Assembly (NCBI RefSeq): GCF_001816165.1
Contig: NZ_MDZC01000101.1
Location: 113,360 to 177,359 of the forward strand
Reading direction: 5' to 3'
Length of the DNA stretch: 64,000 nucleotides
DNA from: Hymenobacter glacialis
Lineage (GTDB): Bacteria; Bacteroidota; Bacteroidia; Cytophagales; Hymenobacteraceae
A program made the position numbers and the translations under genes. Positions 35,423-44,980 of the stretch are shown one piece after another. Numbering within the stretch: position 1 is the stretch's first letter; every line of letters starts with the position of its first letter. The notes under the pieces were generated by a model. The model had not been told where the DNA came from. It did no database searches and saw only the letters and a program-made list of their open reading frames with translations.

Positions 35423-38400
35423 ATGAAAAAAATTCTATTCATGAGCCTCGTGCTCATGTTTACTTTCCTCCAGGGGGCCTTGGCGCAGACAAGGACCATT
35501 TCGGGGCGAGTAACCGACCAAAAAACCGGTGATGGCCTACCCGGCGTGACCATCCTGGAAAAAGGTACCACCAACGGGGTATCCAGTAACGCAGATGGTA
35601 CGTTTACCCTGACGGTGCCGGCTACCGGTGGGTCATTGGTAATCAGCTCGGTTGGCATGGCTACGCAGGAGCGCCCCATTGGCGCCGATTCGAAGTTCAC
35701 TATTGCGTTGGCGCAGGACGCCAAACAACTCAGCGAAGTGGTGGTAACGGCCTTCGGCCGTGAGCAGGAAAAGAAGGCAGTGGGTTTCTCGGTTTCCGAG
35801 GTGAAGAACCAGGAGCTGACTCAGGCCCGTGCTACCAACATCTCTAACTCGCTGACGGCTAAAGTAGCTGGCGTGCGCGTGCAGGGTGCCAGCGGCATGG
35901 TGGGCGCTTCGTCCAGCATCTTCATTCGCGGCATGACTACGTTCACCGGCAGCAACCAGCCACTATTCGTAGTTGACGGTATTCCGATTGACAACGGCGG
36001 CGGCGGAAACGCCCTGCAAAACGGCGTGGCCAACTCGAACCGTGCCATCGACATCAACCAGGACGACGTGGAAAGCATTTCGGTGCTGAAAGGCCCGGCT
36101 GCTGCCGTGCTCTACGGCTCGCGGGCGGCTTCGGGCGCCATCCTCATCACCACCAAGAAAGGCGCTACGCTGGGTTCCAAGAAGCAAAGCGTTTCGGTGA
36201 GCTCCAACTACAACATCGTGAAGGTGGGCCGCCTGCCCGAGTACCAGAACACCTACGGCCAGGGCAACCTGGGTCAGTTCAACCCCCTGAGCAACGGCTC
36301 GTGGGGCCCCCTCGTAACGGGCCAGACGGTGAAGAACTTCCGCGGCGAAGACGAAGTGCTGACCATTCAGCCCGACAACGTTAAGGACATCTTCAAAACC
36401 GGCTCTAACTTCCAGAACAACATTGCCCTGTCGGGAGCTACCGACAAGACTCGTTACTACGCTGCTTATGGCAACCTGAACGAGAGCGGCATTCTGGACA
36501 ACAACAACCTGCAGCGCAACACGCTTACCTTTAACGGTACCGCTCAGCTCACCAACAAGCTGCGGTCGGGTGTGAACATGGTGTACACCAACAACCGCTC
36601 GGAGCGTACGCCCCAGGGCAACGCACTGGTGAACCCGTTCTTTCGTACGTACTTCCTGCCCCGCACCTTCGACCTGAAGCGCTACCCCTTCGAGCTGCCC
36701 AACGGTGGCCAGCAGGGTGCTGCGGTGTTTGGCATTCGTCCCGACAACACGTGGTACAGCAACGATGACAACCCCTTGTGGACCATCAAAAACAACACCT
36801 ACAACGACAAAATCAACCGCATAGTAGGCAACGCCAGCATTGGCTACGACTTCACGGATTGGTTGTCGGTTGACTACAAAATCGGTACGGACACCTACAA
36901 CCAAATCATTAAGTCGGTGAACGCCCGCGACAGCCGCGGCTCGAACATCGCCGGTGGTGCCGGTGGTGCCGTGGGCAACATTCTCGACGAATCGTTCAGC
37001 CGCACCGAAACCAGCTCTTACCTCAACCTGACCCTGAAGCGCAACATCACCGAAGACTTCGGTGCCCGTCTGTTGGTGGGCAACGAAATCAACCAGCGCT
37101 CTTCAAACGACATCGGTATCGTAGGTACCGACATTCAGGTGCGTGGCTTTGACAACATCACCAACACCAAAACCTACCAGCCTTTCGCTACCCAGAACAA
37201 GCGCCGCCTGATTGGCTTCTACGGCGACCTGGGATTGAACTTCCGCGAGTTTGCCTTTCTGAACCTGACGGGCCGGAACGACTACTCATCGACCTTCGGC
37301 AAGAGCAAGCGCAGCTACTTCTACCCCGGCGTTTCGACCAGCGTAGTGCTCAGCGACGCGCTGCCCACGCTGAAAGAAAGCACCGTTATCAACCTGGTGA
37401 AGCTGCGTGCCGCTGCCGCAACGGTAGGCCGCGAGGCTCCTGAGTACGTAACCGACACCTACTTCGATGCCACCAACGTACCGGTAGACGGCTTTGGCCC
37501 TCGCCTGACATTCCCCTTCCGGGGGCAGCTTGGCCAGTCGCTGGACAACACCGGTGGCAATCCTAACTTGGGCCCAGAGTTCACGACCAGCTATGAAGGC
37601 GGCGTGGACCTGAGCTTCTTTGGTGGCCGCGTGGCCCTGGAAGCTACCTACTACGAGCAAAAGAGCTCCGACATCATCTTCGCCGTACCAGTGGCGGCGG
37701 CATCGGGCTTCACCAATGCTTTCCAGAACATCGGTAAGTCGGAGGCGAAGGGCGTTGAACTGATGCTTAGCACCATTCCGGTTAAGCTGAGCAACTTCAC
37801 CTACAGCAACTCCTTCAACTTTTCGCGCGTGCGCAACAAAGTATTGGAGCTGGCTCCCGGCGTAACCCAAATCACCCTGGGTGGTTTTGTAACGCCCAGC
37901 ACCCGTCTGATTGCCGGCCAGCCTTACGGTGTCATTTTCGGCAGCGTGTTCCAGCGCGAAAGCGTGGACGAGAAAGGCCGTCCTACCGGCCGCTTGCTGC
38001 TCACCGACAGAGGCCGTGCCGTATTGGCTCAAGACAACCAGATTGTGGGCAACCCCAATCCTCAGTGGACCGGTGGCTTCACCAACAACTTCACTTTCAA
38101 AGGCCTCACGCTGAGTTCGCTGCTGGACATCCGTTATGGTGGCGACATCATTTCGCGTAACATCAGCGACGTTCGTCGCCAGGGCGCGGCCGTTGAGACC
38201 GGCAACCGCGACAAGACCTACATCATTGACGGGGTGATTCGCAATCCTGACGGCACGTTCCGCACCAACAACGTGCAGATTACGGCGGAGAACTATTTTG
38301 ACGACTTGTACGGTTTTGGCCGTGCTGAATTCGTGGTGTTCGACGGCTCATGGGTTCGTCTGCGCGAATTGGCGCTGTCCTATGCCTTGCCCAAGACGCT

Positions 38401-38590
38401 GACCGAAAAAACTTTCCTGGGCGGTGTAGAACTGGGCCTCAATGCCCGTAACGTATTCCTCTACGCTCCGAACATCCCGCACATTGACCCCGAGGTGAAC
38501 GCCCAGGGCCAGAGCAACTCGCAGGGCCTGGAGTTCAACTCCCTGCCCCAGTCGCGCACATACGGCGGTTCGATTCGGCTTACTTTCTAA
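35423..38590 (+). CDS. SusC/RagA-family TonB-linked outer-membrane transporter
   Basis: The product has 1055 residues. The signal peptide MKKILFMSLVLMFTFLQGAL ends before AQTRT; the regulatory domain is ISGRVTDQKTGDGLPGVTI, the SusC link is SEVVVTAFGREQEKKAVGF, and the plug has VESISVLKGPAAAVLYGSRA. The first 90 residues are very like those of the SusC at 41744, which suggests a recent common origin or exchange of the 5' part. It starts a rightward operon with SusD and the duplicated-domain lipoprotein. Confidence 0.96.
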   Translation: MKKILFMSLVLMFTFLQGALAQTRTISGRVTDQKTGDGLPGVTILEKGTTNGVSSNADGTFTLTVPATGGSLVISSVGMATQERPIGADSKFTIALAQDAKQLSEVVVTAFGREQEKKAVGFSVSEVKNQELTQARATNISNSLTAKVAGVRVQGASGMVGASSSIFIRGMTTFTGSNQPLFVVDGIPIDNGGGGNALQNGVANSNRAIDINQDDVESISVLKGPAAAVLYGSRAASGAILITTKKGATLGSKKQSVSVSSNYNIVKVGRLPEYQNTYGQGNLGQFNPLSNGSWGPLVTGQTVKNFRGEDEVLTIQPDNVKDIFKTGSNFQNNIALSGATDKTRYYAAYGNLNESGILDNNNLQRNTLTFNGTAQLTNKLRSGVNMVYTNNRSERTPQGNALVNPFFRTYFLPRTFDLKRYPFELPNGGQQGAAVFGIRPDNTWYSNDDNPLWTIKNNTYNDKINRIVGNASIGYDFTDWLSVDYKIGTDTYNQIIKSVNARDSRGSNIAGGAGGAVGNILDESFSRTETSSYLNLTLKRNITEDFGARLLVGNEINQRSSNDIGIVGTDIQVRGFDNITNTKTYQPFATQNKRRLIGFYGDLGLNFREFAFLNLTGRNDYSSTFGKSKRSYFYPGVSTSVVLSDALPTLKESTVINLVKLRAAAATVGREAPEYVTDTYFDATNVPVDGFGPRLTFPFRGQLGQSLDNTGGNPNLGPEFTTSYEGGVDLSFFGGRVALEATYYEQKSSDIIFAVPVAAASGFTNAFQNIGKSEAKGVELMLSTIPVKLSNFTYSNSFNFSRVRNKVLELAPGVTQITLGGFVTPSTRLIAGQPYGVIFGSVFQRESVDEKGRPTGRLLLTDRGRAVLAQDNQIVGNPNPQWTGGFTNNFTFKGLTLSSLLDIRYGGDIISRNISDVRRQGAAVETGNRDKTYIIDGVIRNPDGTFRTNNVQITAENYFDDLYGFGRAEFVVFDGSWVRLRELALSYALPKTLTEKTFLGGVELGLNARNVFLYAPNIPHIDPEVNAQGQSNSQGLEFNSLPQSRTYGGSIRLTF

Positions 38591-38610
38591 TTTCTACTTT
38601 CTTCTATATC

Positions 38611-40071
38611 ATGAAAGTTCACAACCGGACCACTTCGTTCGCACTGGTAGCAAGCCTGCTTGCCCTGAGCTCGTGCGACAAATTTTTGGATATCAACCAA
38701 AACCCCAACTCAGTTCTGCAAGCACCACCTGCCAACGTTCTCGTAGCAGGCCAGTCGCACCTGGGTTTCCTGATGGGGTCTGACCTGCACCGCTATACCT
38801 CCCTCATTGCCCAGCAGTTTGCCGGGCAGGGCGGTTCGGGCATTCAGACGGCCGAATACGACCGCTACAACATCTCGGCCACGGACCTCAACAACGCGTG
38901 GCGGGGTGGCATCTACGGTGGCGCGCAGGCCGACTTGCAAAAGCTGGCGGACCAAGCCCAGGATGCCAGCCCTGCTTACTCGGGCGTGGCCAAGATTATG
39001 CAAGGCTTCCTGTTCTCCGTGACCACGGATTCCTTTGGCGATATTCCAATTACGGAAGCCCTCAAGTTCGACCAGAACCTGCAGCCGAAATACGACCCTT
39101 CGAGCGAGGTGTACGCCAGCATCATCACGATGCTGAACTCGGGCATTGCAGACTTGAAGAAGCCCTCGGCTTTCAAACCAGCGGCCGATGACCTCATTTA
39201 TGCCGGCGACCTGGCTAAGTGGGAGAAGTTTGCCAACACGCTGAAGCTGCGCCTGTACCTGCACTCCTTCCCCAAGCTGTCGACAACGTCCAATGCAAGC
39301 TTCGCAGCTGTACTGGCAGCGGGCCCGGTAATGGCCAGCAACGCCGACAACTTCCAAATGGATTTTGAGCCTGCAGCCAACAAGAACAACCCCATCGACC
39401 AGTTCGAGAAGTCGCGTCCCAGCACTTTCTTCCCCAGCGCCACGCTGGTGAACCTGATGAATGCCAAAGCCGACCCCCGTCGCACTACCTTCCTGACTCC
39501 CTTCCCAGCGGGTAGCACTACCTATGTAGGGGCTCAAAACGGAACCGGTGCCGCCGGTGCTCCCAACATCAGCTTCTCGCGCATGGGTACCTACCTGCGG
39601 GGCGCTCGTACCGGTACGGGCATCAACGACTACGACGGCTCGGCACCCATCCGGATGCTGACTTTCGCTGAGCACAACTTCATCTTGGCCGAGTACTACG
39701 CCCGCACCGGCAACCTGACCCTTGCCCGGACGTCGTTCAACGCTGGCATCACGGCTTCGATGACTTCGGCCAACGTAGCGGCTGCCGACATTACCGCTTA
39801 CATCGCGGCCCGCCCGGTGTTCACGGCCGGTAACGCCATTCAGCAGATTATTGAAGAGAAATTCATAGCAAACTTCGGTGTAGCCGTAGAGCCTTGGACG
39901 GACTACCGCCGCACGGGCTTCCCGGTGCTGCCGTTGCCCGTGGGTGCCCTGCAGCCCCAGATACTGCGCATACTCCCCTACCCCGACCTGGAGCGCGTGG
40001 CTAACCCTGTCAACACGCCAGCCCGGCCCAACCTGACGACCCCTTCCGTTTTCTGGGACCCAGGCCGCTAG
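38611..40071 (+). CDS. SusD-like outer-membrane lipoprotein (SusD/RagB-like branch with INQNPN start)
   Basis: This gene encodes 486 residues with lipobox LSSC, lipidated cysteine 22, and the typical start DKFLDINQNPNSVLQAPPAN of the SusD-like_2 branch. The sequence has ALKFDQNLQPKYDPSSEVYA and, near the end, QIIEEKFIANFGVAVEPWTD. It lies 20 bases after its SusC, and the two would form a nutrient-binding complex at the cell surface. The ligand cannot be read from the sequence. Confidence 0.93.
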   Translation: MKVHNRTTSFALVASLLALSSCDKFLDINQNPNSVLQAPPANVLVAGQSHLGFLMGSDLHRYTSLIAQQFAGQGGSGIQTAEYDRYNISATDLNNAWRGGIYGGAQADLQKLADQAQDASPAYSGVAKIMQGFLFSVTTDSFGDIPITEALKFDQNLQPKYDPSSEVYASIITMLNSGIADLKKPSAFKPAADDLIYAGDLAKWEKFANTLKLRLYLHSFPKLSTTSNASFAAVLAAGPVMASNADNFQMDFEPAANKNNPIDQFEKSRPSTFFPSATLVNLMNAKADPRRTTFLTPFPAGSTTYVGAQNGTGAAGAPNISFSRMGTYLRGARTGTGINDYDGSAPIRMLTFAEHNFILAEYYARTGNLTLARTSFNAGITASMTSANVAAADITAYIAARPVFTAGNAIQQIIEEKFIANFGVAVEPWTDYRRTGFPVLPLPVGALQPQILRILPYPDLERVANPVNTPARPNLTTPSVFWDPGR

Positions 40072-40144
40072 CCGATAATTTCCGGAGGCGGAAAAGCTTG
40101 GCTGCCGCCTCCGGATTTATTTCTCCTTTTTAATTTTCCCGTTT

Positions 40145-40975
40145 ATGAAAAAAAGCTCTTTTAACCTGTTGTTTTTGCTGCTGGCCTTGTTTACGCTGGC
40201 CAGCTGCGAAAAAGATGAGCCCAACCTCAACGTTGGACCCAAGATGAGCATCGTGTTTGATGACGCCATCGACAAAACCACTGCCGACTACAAAATAGGC
40301 AGCACCCTGACGCTGAAGATTCGCGCTGAGGGCGCCAGCACGGTGAGCATCATCACGAACTACACCACCGGCACGGTTAGAACCGCCAATCTGGGCACCT
40401 TCCCGGTAACCAATGGCGTGGCAACGGTAACCATCCCCGCCAACAGCCTGCGCGCTGCGGCTGACGGGGCTCCCGTGGGCGCGCGCGCTACAGCTGATGG
40501 GGCTCCCGTGGGCGCGCCGGCTACTGCAGCGACGCGTCCGGCCAATACCTACACCCTCACCGTGGATGCTACCGGCAACGGCGTAACCGAGCGGCGCTTC
40601 TTCACCGCAGTGCTGGTTCAACCCAAGATAAACATCGTATTCGATGACGCCTTCGACAAAACCACTGCCGATTATAAAATAGGCAGCACCCTGACGCTGA
40701 AAATCAGCGCCGCGGGCGCCACCACGGTGAGCATCGTTTCGAACTACACCACGGGTACGGTCAGAACCGTCAACTTGGGCACCTTCCCGGTTACCAACGG
40801 CGTGGCTACGGTAACCATCCCCGCCAACAGCCTGCGCGCTGCAGCTGATGGGGCTCCCGTAGGCGCGACGTCGACTGCGTCGACGCGTCCGGACAACACT
40901 TACACGCTTACTGTTGAGGCTACCGGCAACGGCGAAACCGAGCGGCGCTTCTTCACCGCCGTGTTAGTTCAATAG
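40145..40975 (+). CDS. surface lipoprotein with tandemly duplicated 120-residue domain
   Basis: This gene encodes 276 residues. The signal peptide has lipobox LASC with lipidated cysteine 21. The rest is two nearly identical units (about 34-158 and 161-276), each starting VFDDAxDKTTADYKIGSTLT, running through TTGTVRT and TVTIPANSLRAAADGAPVGA and ending TERRFFTAVLVQ. Each looks like a beta-sandwich. The first unit also has an extra partial copy of ADGAPVGA. I know no named family. It follows the SusD gene by 73 bases and resembles the SusE/F position of substrate-binding lipoproteins, which is inference. Confidence 0.8.
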   Translation: MKKSSFNLLFLLLALFTLASCEKDEPNLNVGPKMSIVFDDAIDKTTADYKIGSTLTLKIRAEGASTVSIITNYTTGTVRTANLGTFPVTNGVATVTIPANSLRAAADGAPVGARATADGAPVGAPATAATRPANTYTLTVDATGNGVTERRFFTAVLVQPKINIVFDDAFDKTTADYKIGSTLTLKISAAGATTVSIVSNYTTGTVRTVNLGTFPVTNGVATVTIPANSLRAAADGAPVGATSTASTRPDNTYTLTVEATGNGETERRFFTAVLVQ

Positions 40976-41009
40976 TTTTCGTTCGGCGACTCCGGTTGCC
41001 CACAGTTGA

Positions 41010-41047
41010 AAAGCCTTCCTGACCACATGGTCGGGAAGGCTTTTTTG
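41010..41047 (+). terminator. terminator after the duplicated-domain lipoprotein gene
   Basis: AAAAGCCTTCCTGACC pairs with GGTCGGGAAGGCTTTT, with one G-T pair, around an ACAT loop, and the tail is T-rich. It closes the SusC-SusD-lipoprotein operon. Confidence 0.9.
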
Positions 41048-41138
41048 TGGGGTTTGTTCTACCGCCCTGCGATTAAGAATGCATTCCTCGCTACTTGAGT
41101 AGTCGGACAAGAGTGCCCGCAGCAACCAAGGCAGTTAT

Positions 41139-41245
41139 ACTCATGTGGCGTCTGCGCAGCCGAAGCAGCTCTACCGCAGCAGTAAACTGATTCGTTACGC
41201 GGTAGAGCTGCTTCGGCTGCGCGGACGCCAGATGAGCATGACGTT
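41139..41245. repeat. palindromic intergenic repeat, copy 6
   Basis: The arms 41139-41177 and 41199-41240 pair over CGCAGCCGAAGCAGCTCTACCGC. The core is GCAGCTCTACCGC. A 27-base tag (CTAAATGCAGTACGCTTACT and onward, 41246-41272) follows in the orientation opposite to the tag at 29681. Confidence 0.82.
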
Positions 41246-41272
41246 CTAAATGCAGTACGCTTACTTCTGCAC

Positions 41273-41690
41273 GAGTGCTTACACGAGTCCTTAGAAATGC
41301 TTCCATTATAAGGGACTCGATAGAATTTGGGGAATTTTGCAACCTACTTGCCTGCTACTTCAGCAGGAAACAGGATGGATTCAGGAAGATGGAGGCTTCC
41401 TCTCGAGGGCATCCGCCTGCACCTTACAACTCAGTTAAGAGTGTAGGTGGGTTGCGACTGGAAACTTGACACATGAAAACGTCACGATGTACCGTTTCAA
41501 TCAACGCAATGTTGTGCATATAAATACTATATATAGTATGTGGAATGCAATTTGTCAAAAGCGCGGTCTGCACTTCTCGTATTAGATTATTCCATTACGA
41601 TAATTGCATTATCTGGGTCGTTTATTGAAGATGTATGTAATTTTTGGTAAAACAAGGGTGGTTTATTGCCCAGTTTCAAGTCTTTTGCCT
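41273..41690. other. gene-free upstream region of the third SusC operon
   Basis: This AT-rich region has no credible coding frame. It holds a perfect 16-base palindrome ATACTATATATAGTAT at 41524-41539, a possible operator, and leads to a promoter box at 41691. Confidence 0.5.
41524..41539. promoter_or_regulatory. 16-bp perfect palindrome, possible operator
   Basis: ATACTATATATAGTAT reads the same on both strands. It lies 152 bases upstream of the TATTTTTG box of the SusC operon. Regulation from it is a guess. Confidence 0.35.
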
Positions 41691-41698
41691 TATTTTTG
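41691..41698 (+). promoter_or_regulatory. -7 box TATTTTTG for the third SusC operon
   Basis: An exact TAnnTTTG element lies 45 bases before the ATG at 41744. It falls inside the longer open frame that begins at 41666, so it supports the 41744 start. Confidence 0.6.
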
Positions 41699-41743
41699 GT
41701 AGTACAATGCTCACCTAACTTTTTTTACTTTAACGTTTTGTCC

Positions 41744-44700
41744 ATGAAAAAAATCATACTCATGAGTCTTGTGCTCATGTTTACTCTCCTTCAGGGGGCG
41801 ATGGCACAAACCCGGACTATAACCGGGCGTGTGACCGACCAATCTACGGGCAGCGGTTTACCAGGCGTGACCGTTCTGCTGAAAGGCACCACCAACGGTG
41901 TTTCTTCTAACGCTGACGGTGCTTTCAGCCTATCAGTACCAGAAGCCGGCGGCACGCTGGTGTTCAGCTCGATAGGCATGACCACGCAAGAGCGGGTTAT
42001 TGGCTCAAATTCTCAGTTCGCTGTTGCTTTGGCCACCGACACCAAGCAACTGAACGAAGTAGTGGTAACCGGCTACGGTGCTCAGCAAGAGCGTCGGGAC
42101 GTTATCGGCTCCATTGCCTCGGTAAAAGCTTCCGATTTTAAGGACCAGCCCATCATTGGTGTAGACCAGGCCCTGCAGGGCCGGGCAGCCGGTGTGCAGG
42201 TAACCCAGAGCTCGGGTACGCCCGGTTCGGGTATCAGCGTACGGGTGCGTGGCGCAGCTTCTATTGGCGCCAGCAACGAGCCTTTGTACGTAGTTGACGG
42301 CTTGCCAGTAAACACGGGCAACACCTCGCAGCTGGGTGCTGGCAACCAGGGCACCAACGGCCTGAACGACATCAACCCCAACGACATTGAATCCATCGAA
42401 GTCCTGAAAGATGCTGCCTCGGCTGCTATCTACGGCTCGCGGGCTTCCAATGGCGTGGTACTCATCACCACCAAGCGTGGTAAGTCTGGCAAAGCCCGGA
42501 TTGATGTAGACTACTATACCGGTGCGCAATCGGTATGGAAGCGCCCCGAAATCATCACGGGCGAGCAGCAAACGCAGCTCTTCCTTGATGCCGTTGCCAA
42601 CCGCTTTCCAGCCAACGCCAACGGTAACTTTCCCGTGGGCAGCAGGGTTTTCCGCACCAACGCCGATGCCGCTGCTTTCATCTACAATGGCCAAGCAGCT
42701 TCCCGTGTCACGACCGTCAACGGCATATCTTCCTATAATGACCCAGCAGGCAACTTCATCCGCCCGCTCAGCCAATTCCAGGACCCCAGCACTGCTACCA
42801 ACACCGACTACGTGAAAGAGGTATTGCGCACGGCTCCAATCAGCAACTACGGTCTTACCTTCTCGGGTGGTACCGATGCCAACCGCTACCGGGTGGCCGT
42901 GAACTACTTTGACCAGGAAGGCACCATCGTGGGCTCGGGCTTTGCCCGCGGCAGCGCGCGGTTGACCCTGGACAACAAAGTGACTGACAAGGTACGGATG
43001 GGTACTTCCATGGGCCTGACCCAGAGCGTGAACAACCGTATCAACAACGACAACAGCATCTTCGGGGTATTGACGACGGCTCGCCTGTATGCCCGCGACC
43101 TGCCCATCTTCCGCCCAGATGGTACTTACTACAAAGACGGCTCCCTGGAGAACCCCGTTGCCGCAGCAAAAGAGCCGTTTATCCGGAGCGTTAACAACCG
43201 CCTCATCGGCAGCCAGTTCGCTGAATTCGAATTCATCAAGAACCTGAAGTACCGCGCCACTTTTGGCCTCGATTTCACCTACGGCCGCGATGACCGTTTC
43301 TACTCGACCCTGACCAACGCAGGTGCTTCCGTAAGCGGTGAAGCTACCGTAGGCACTCTGCAGGATTTGAACTACAACCACATCAGCGCCTTCACCTACT
43401 CGAAGACGTTTGCTGATGACCACAACGTTAGCGGTCTGCTCGTAGCCGAGTTCCAGCGCGACAAGGAAAGCACCACGTTTGCGCAAGCCACGGGCTTCCC
43501 CAGCAACGCCATTCGTGAGCTTTCGGCTGGCGCCAACAAAACGATTGCAACAACCAGCTCGACTGGCAACGCATTGTTTGGCACCCTGGCAAAGCTTGAC
43601 TACTCGTTCAAGGGTCGCTACCTGCTCGGTGCTTCTATTCGCCGCGACCAGTCGTCGCGTTTTGGTAAGGACAACCAGGTTGGCTACTTCCCGGCAGTAT
43701 CGGCCGGCTGGCGTGTACTGGACGAATCTTTCCTGAAAGACCAGACGGTGATGAGCGAGTTGAAGGTGCGCGGTAGCTACGGCGAAACCGGCAACCAGCC
43801 CACTGCCAACTTCGGTTCGCGCGGTCTGATTGGCCCCGGTGCTAACTACCTCGACCAAGGCGGTCTGGCCCTCACGCAGCTGGCCAATCCCGACCTGAAG
43901 TGGGAGCGCACCCGGCAGGCCAACGCTGGTATTGACTTCGGCTTCCTACAGAACCGTTTCTATGTTTCGGCTGATATCTACCAGCGCAAGACCGACGACC
44001 TGCTGCTGAATCAGCGCCTCGGTGCTGATACCGGCTTCACGGGCTACAGCGCCAACATTGGTAACATCGAGAACAAAGGCATAGAATTCGCTCTGACGAC
44101 CCTGAACTTCCGCAACGAAGGCACCGGTTTCAACTGGGAAACTAACTTCAATATCAGCTTCAATCGCAACAAGGTGACCAAGCTGTCAGACCTGGCCGCT
44201 ACGGGTCAGGCGGCAGGTTTTGCCAGCCGTCTGATTGTTGGCCAGCCACTGGGTGCCTTCTATGGCTACCGCGTTGACCGCATTTTCCAGACGCAGGAGG
44301 AAATCAACCAGCTGGATACCGAAGCCCAGGCTAAAACCAACACTACAACTGCTCGCTACCAGTCGGTCAACACCCGCCCCGGCGACATTAAGTTCAAGGA
44401 CCTCAACGGTGACGGCCGCATTACTGCCGACGACCAGGAAATCATGGGCAATGCCCAGCCAAAGTTCCTAGGTGGCCTCACCAACACCTTCCGGTACATG
44501 GGCTTCGACCTGAGCGCGTTCCTGCAGTACAACGTAGGCAACAAGGTTTACAACAACTCGAAGGCCTTCACCCAAGGTATGAGCACCACGTACAGCCAGG
44601 ACGTAGAAGTGTTGAACCGCTGGACTCCCACCAACACCAACACCGATATTCCCCGTGCCGTATTCGGCGACCCGAACCAGAACAACCGTACCTCGGACCG

Positions 44701-44959
44701 TTTCCTGGAAGATGGCTCGTATGCCCGCCTGAAGAGCCTCACCCTGGGCTACACCCTGCCTACGGCGCTGGCCACCCGTGCCCACATCCGCACGATTCGC
44801 ATCTACGCCCAGGCGCAGAACTTGGTAACCTTCACCAACTATTCGGGTCTCGACCCCGAAGTGAGCACCTTTAGCGGCACCAACACCTCGCTGGGTACCG
44901 ACTTCTTCACCTACCCCCAGGCCCGCACCATCACCGGTGGCGTTACGCTCGGCTTCTAA
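41744..44959 (+). CDS. SusC/RagA-family TonB-linked outer-membrane transporter
   Basis: From ATG at 41744 the protein has 1071 residues; the open frame continues 26 codons further upstream, but the promoter box lies inside that stretch and a signal peptide begins at 41744 (MKKIILMSLVLMFTLLQGAM). The regulatory domain reads ITGRVTDQSTGSGLPGVTVL, the link NEVVVTGYGAQQERRDVIG and the plug VRGAASIGASNEPLYVVDGL and DIESIEVLKDAASAAIYGSR. The first 90 residues closely match the SusC at 35423 while the remainder diverges. The SusD partner follows at 44981. Confidence 0.96.
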   Translation: MKKIILMSLVLMFTLLQGAMAQTRTITGRVTDQSTGSGLPGVTVLLKGTTNGVSSNADGAFSLSVPEAGGTLVFSSIGMTTQERVIGSNSQFAVALATDTKQLNEVVVTGYGAQQERRDVIGSIASVKASDFKDQPIIGVDQALQGRAAGVQVTQSSGTPGSGISVRVRGAASIGASNEPLYVVDGLPVNTGNTSQLGAGNQGTNGLNDINPNDIESIEVLKDAASAAIYGSRASNGVVLITTKRGKSGKARIDVDYYTGAQSVWKRPEIITGEQQTQLFLDAVANRFPANANGNFPVGSRVFRTNADAAAFIYNGQAASRVTTVNGISSYNDPAGNFIRPLSQFQDPSTATNTDYVKEVLRTAPISNYGLTFSGGTDANRYRVAVNYFDQEGTIVGSGFARGSARLTLDNKVTDKVRMGTSMGLTQSVNNRINNDNSIFGVLTTARLYARDLPIFRPDGTYYKDGSLENPVAAAKEPFIRSVNNRLIGSQFAEFEFIKNLKYRATFGLDFTYGRDDRFYSTLTNAGASVSGEATVGTLQDLNYNHISAFTYSKTFADDHNVSGLLVAEFQRDKESTTFAQATGFPSNAIRELSAGANKTIATTSSTGNALFGTLAKLDYSFKGRYLLGASIRRDQSSRFGKDNQVGYFPAVSAGWRVLDESFLKDQTVMSELKVRGSYGETGNQPTANFGSRGLIGPGANYLDQGGLALTQLANPDLKWERTRQANAGIDFGFLQNRFYVSADIYQRKTDDLLLNQRLGADTGFTGYSANIGNIENKGIEFALTTLNFRNEGTGFNWETNFNISFNRNKVTKLSDLAATGQAAGFASRLIVGQPLGAFYGYRVDRIFQTQEEINQLDTEAQAKTNTTTARYQSVNTRPGDIKFKDLNGDGRITADDQEIMGNAQPKFLGGLTNTFRYMGFDLSAFLQYNVGNKVYNNSKAFTQGMSTTYSQDVEVLNRWTPTNTNTDIPRAVFGDPNQNNRTSDRFLEDGSYARLKSLTLGYTLPTALATRAHIRTIRIYAQAQNLVTFTNYSGLDPEVSTFSGTNTSLGTDFFTYPQARTITGGVTLGF

Positions 44960-44980
44960 TCTTTTTGACTCTATATAATC

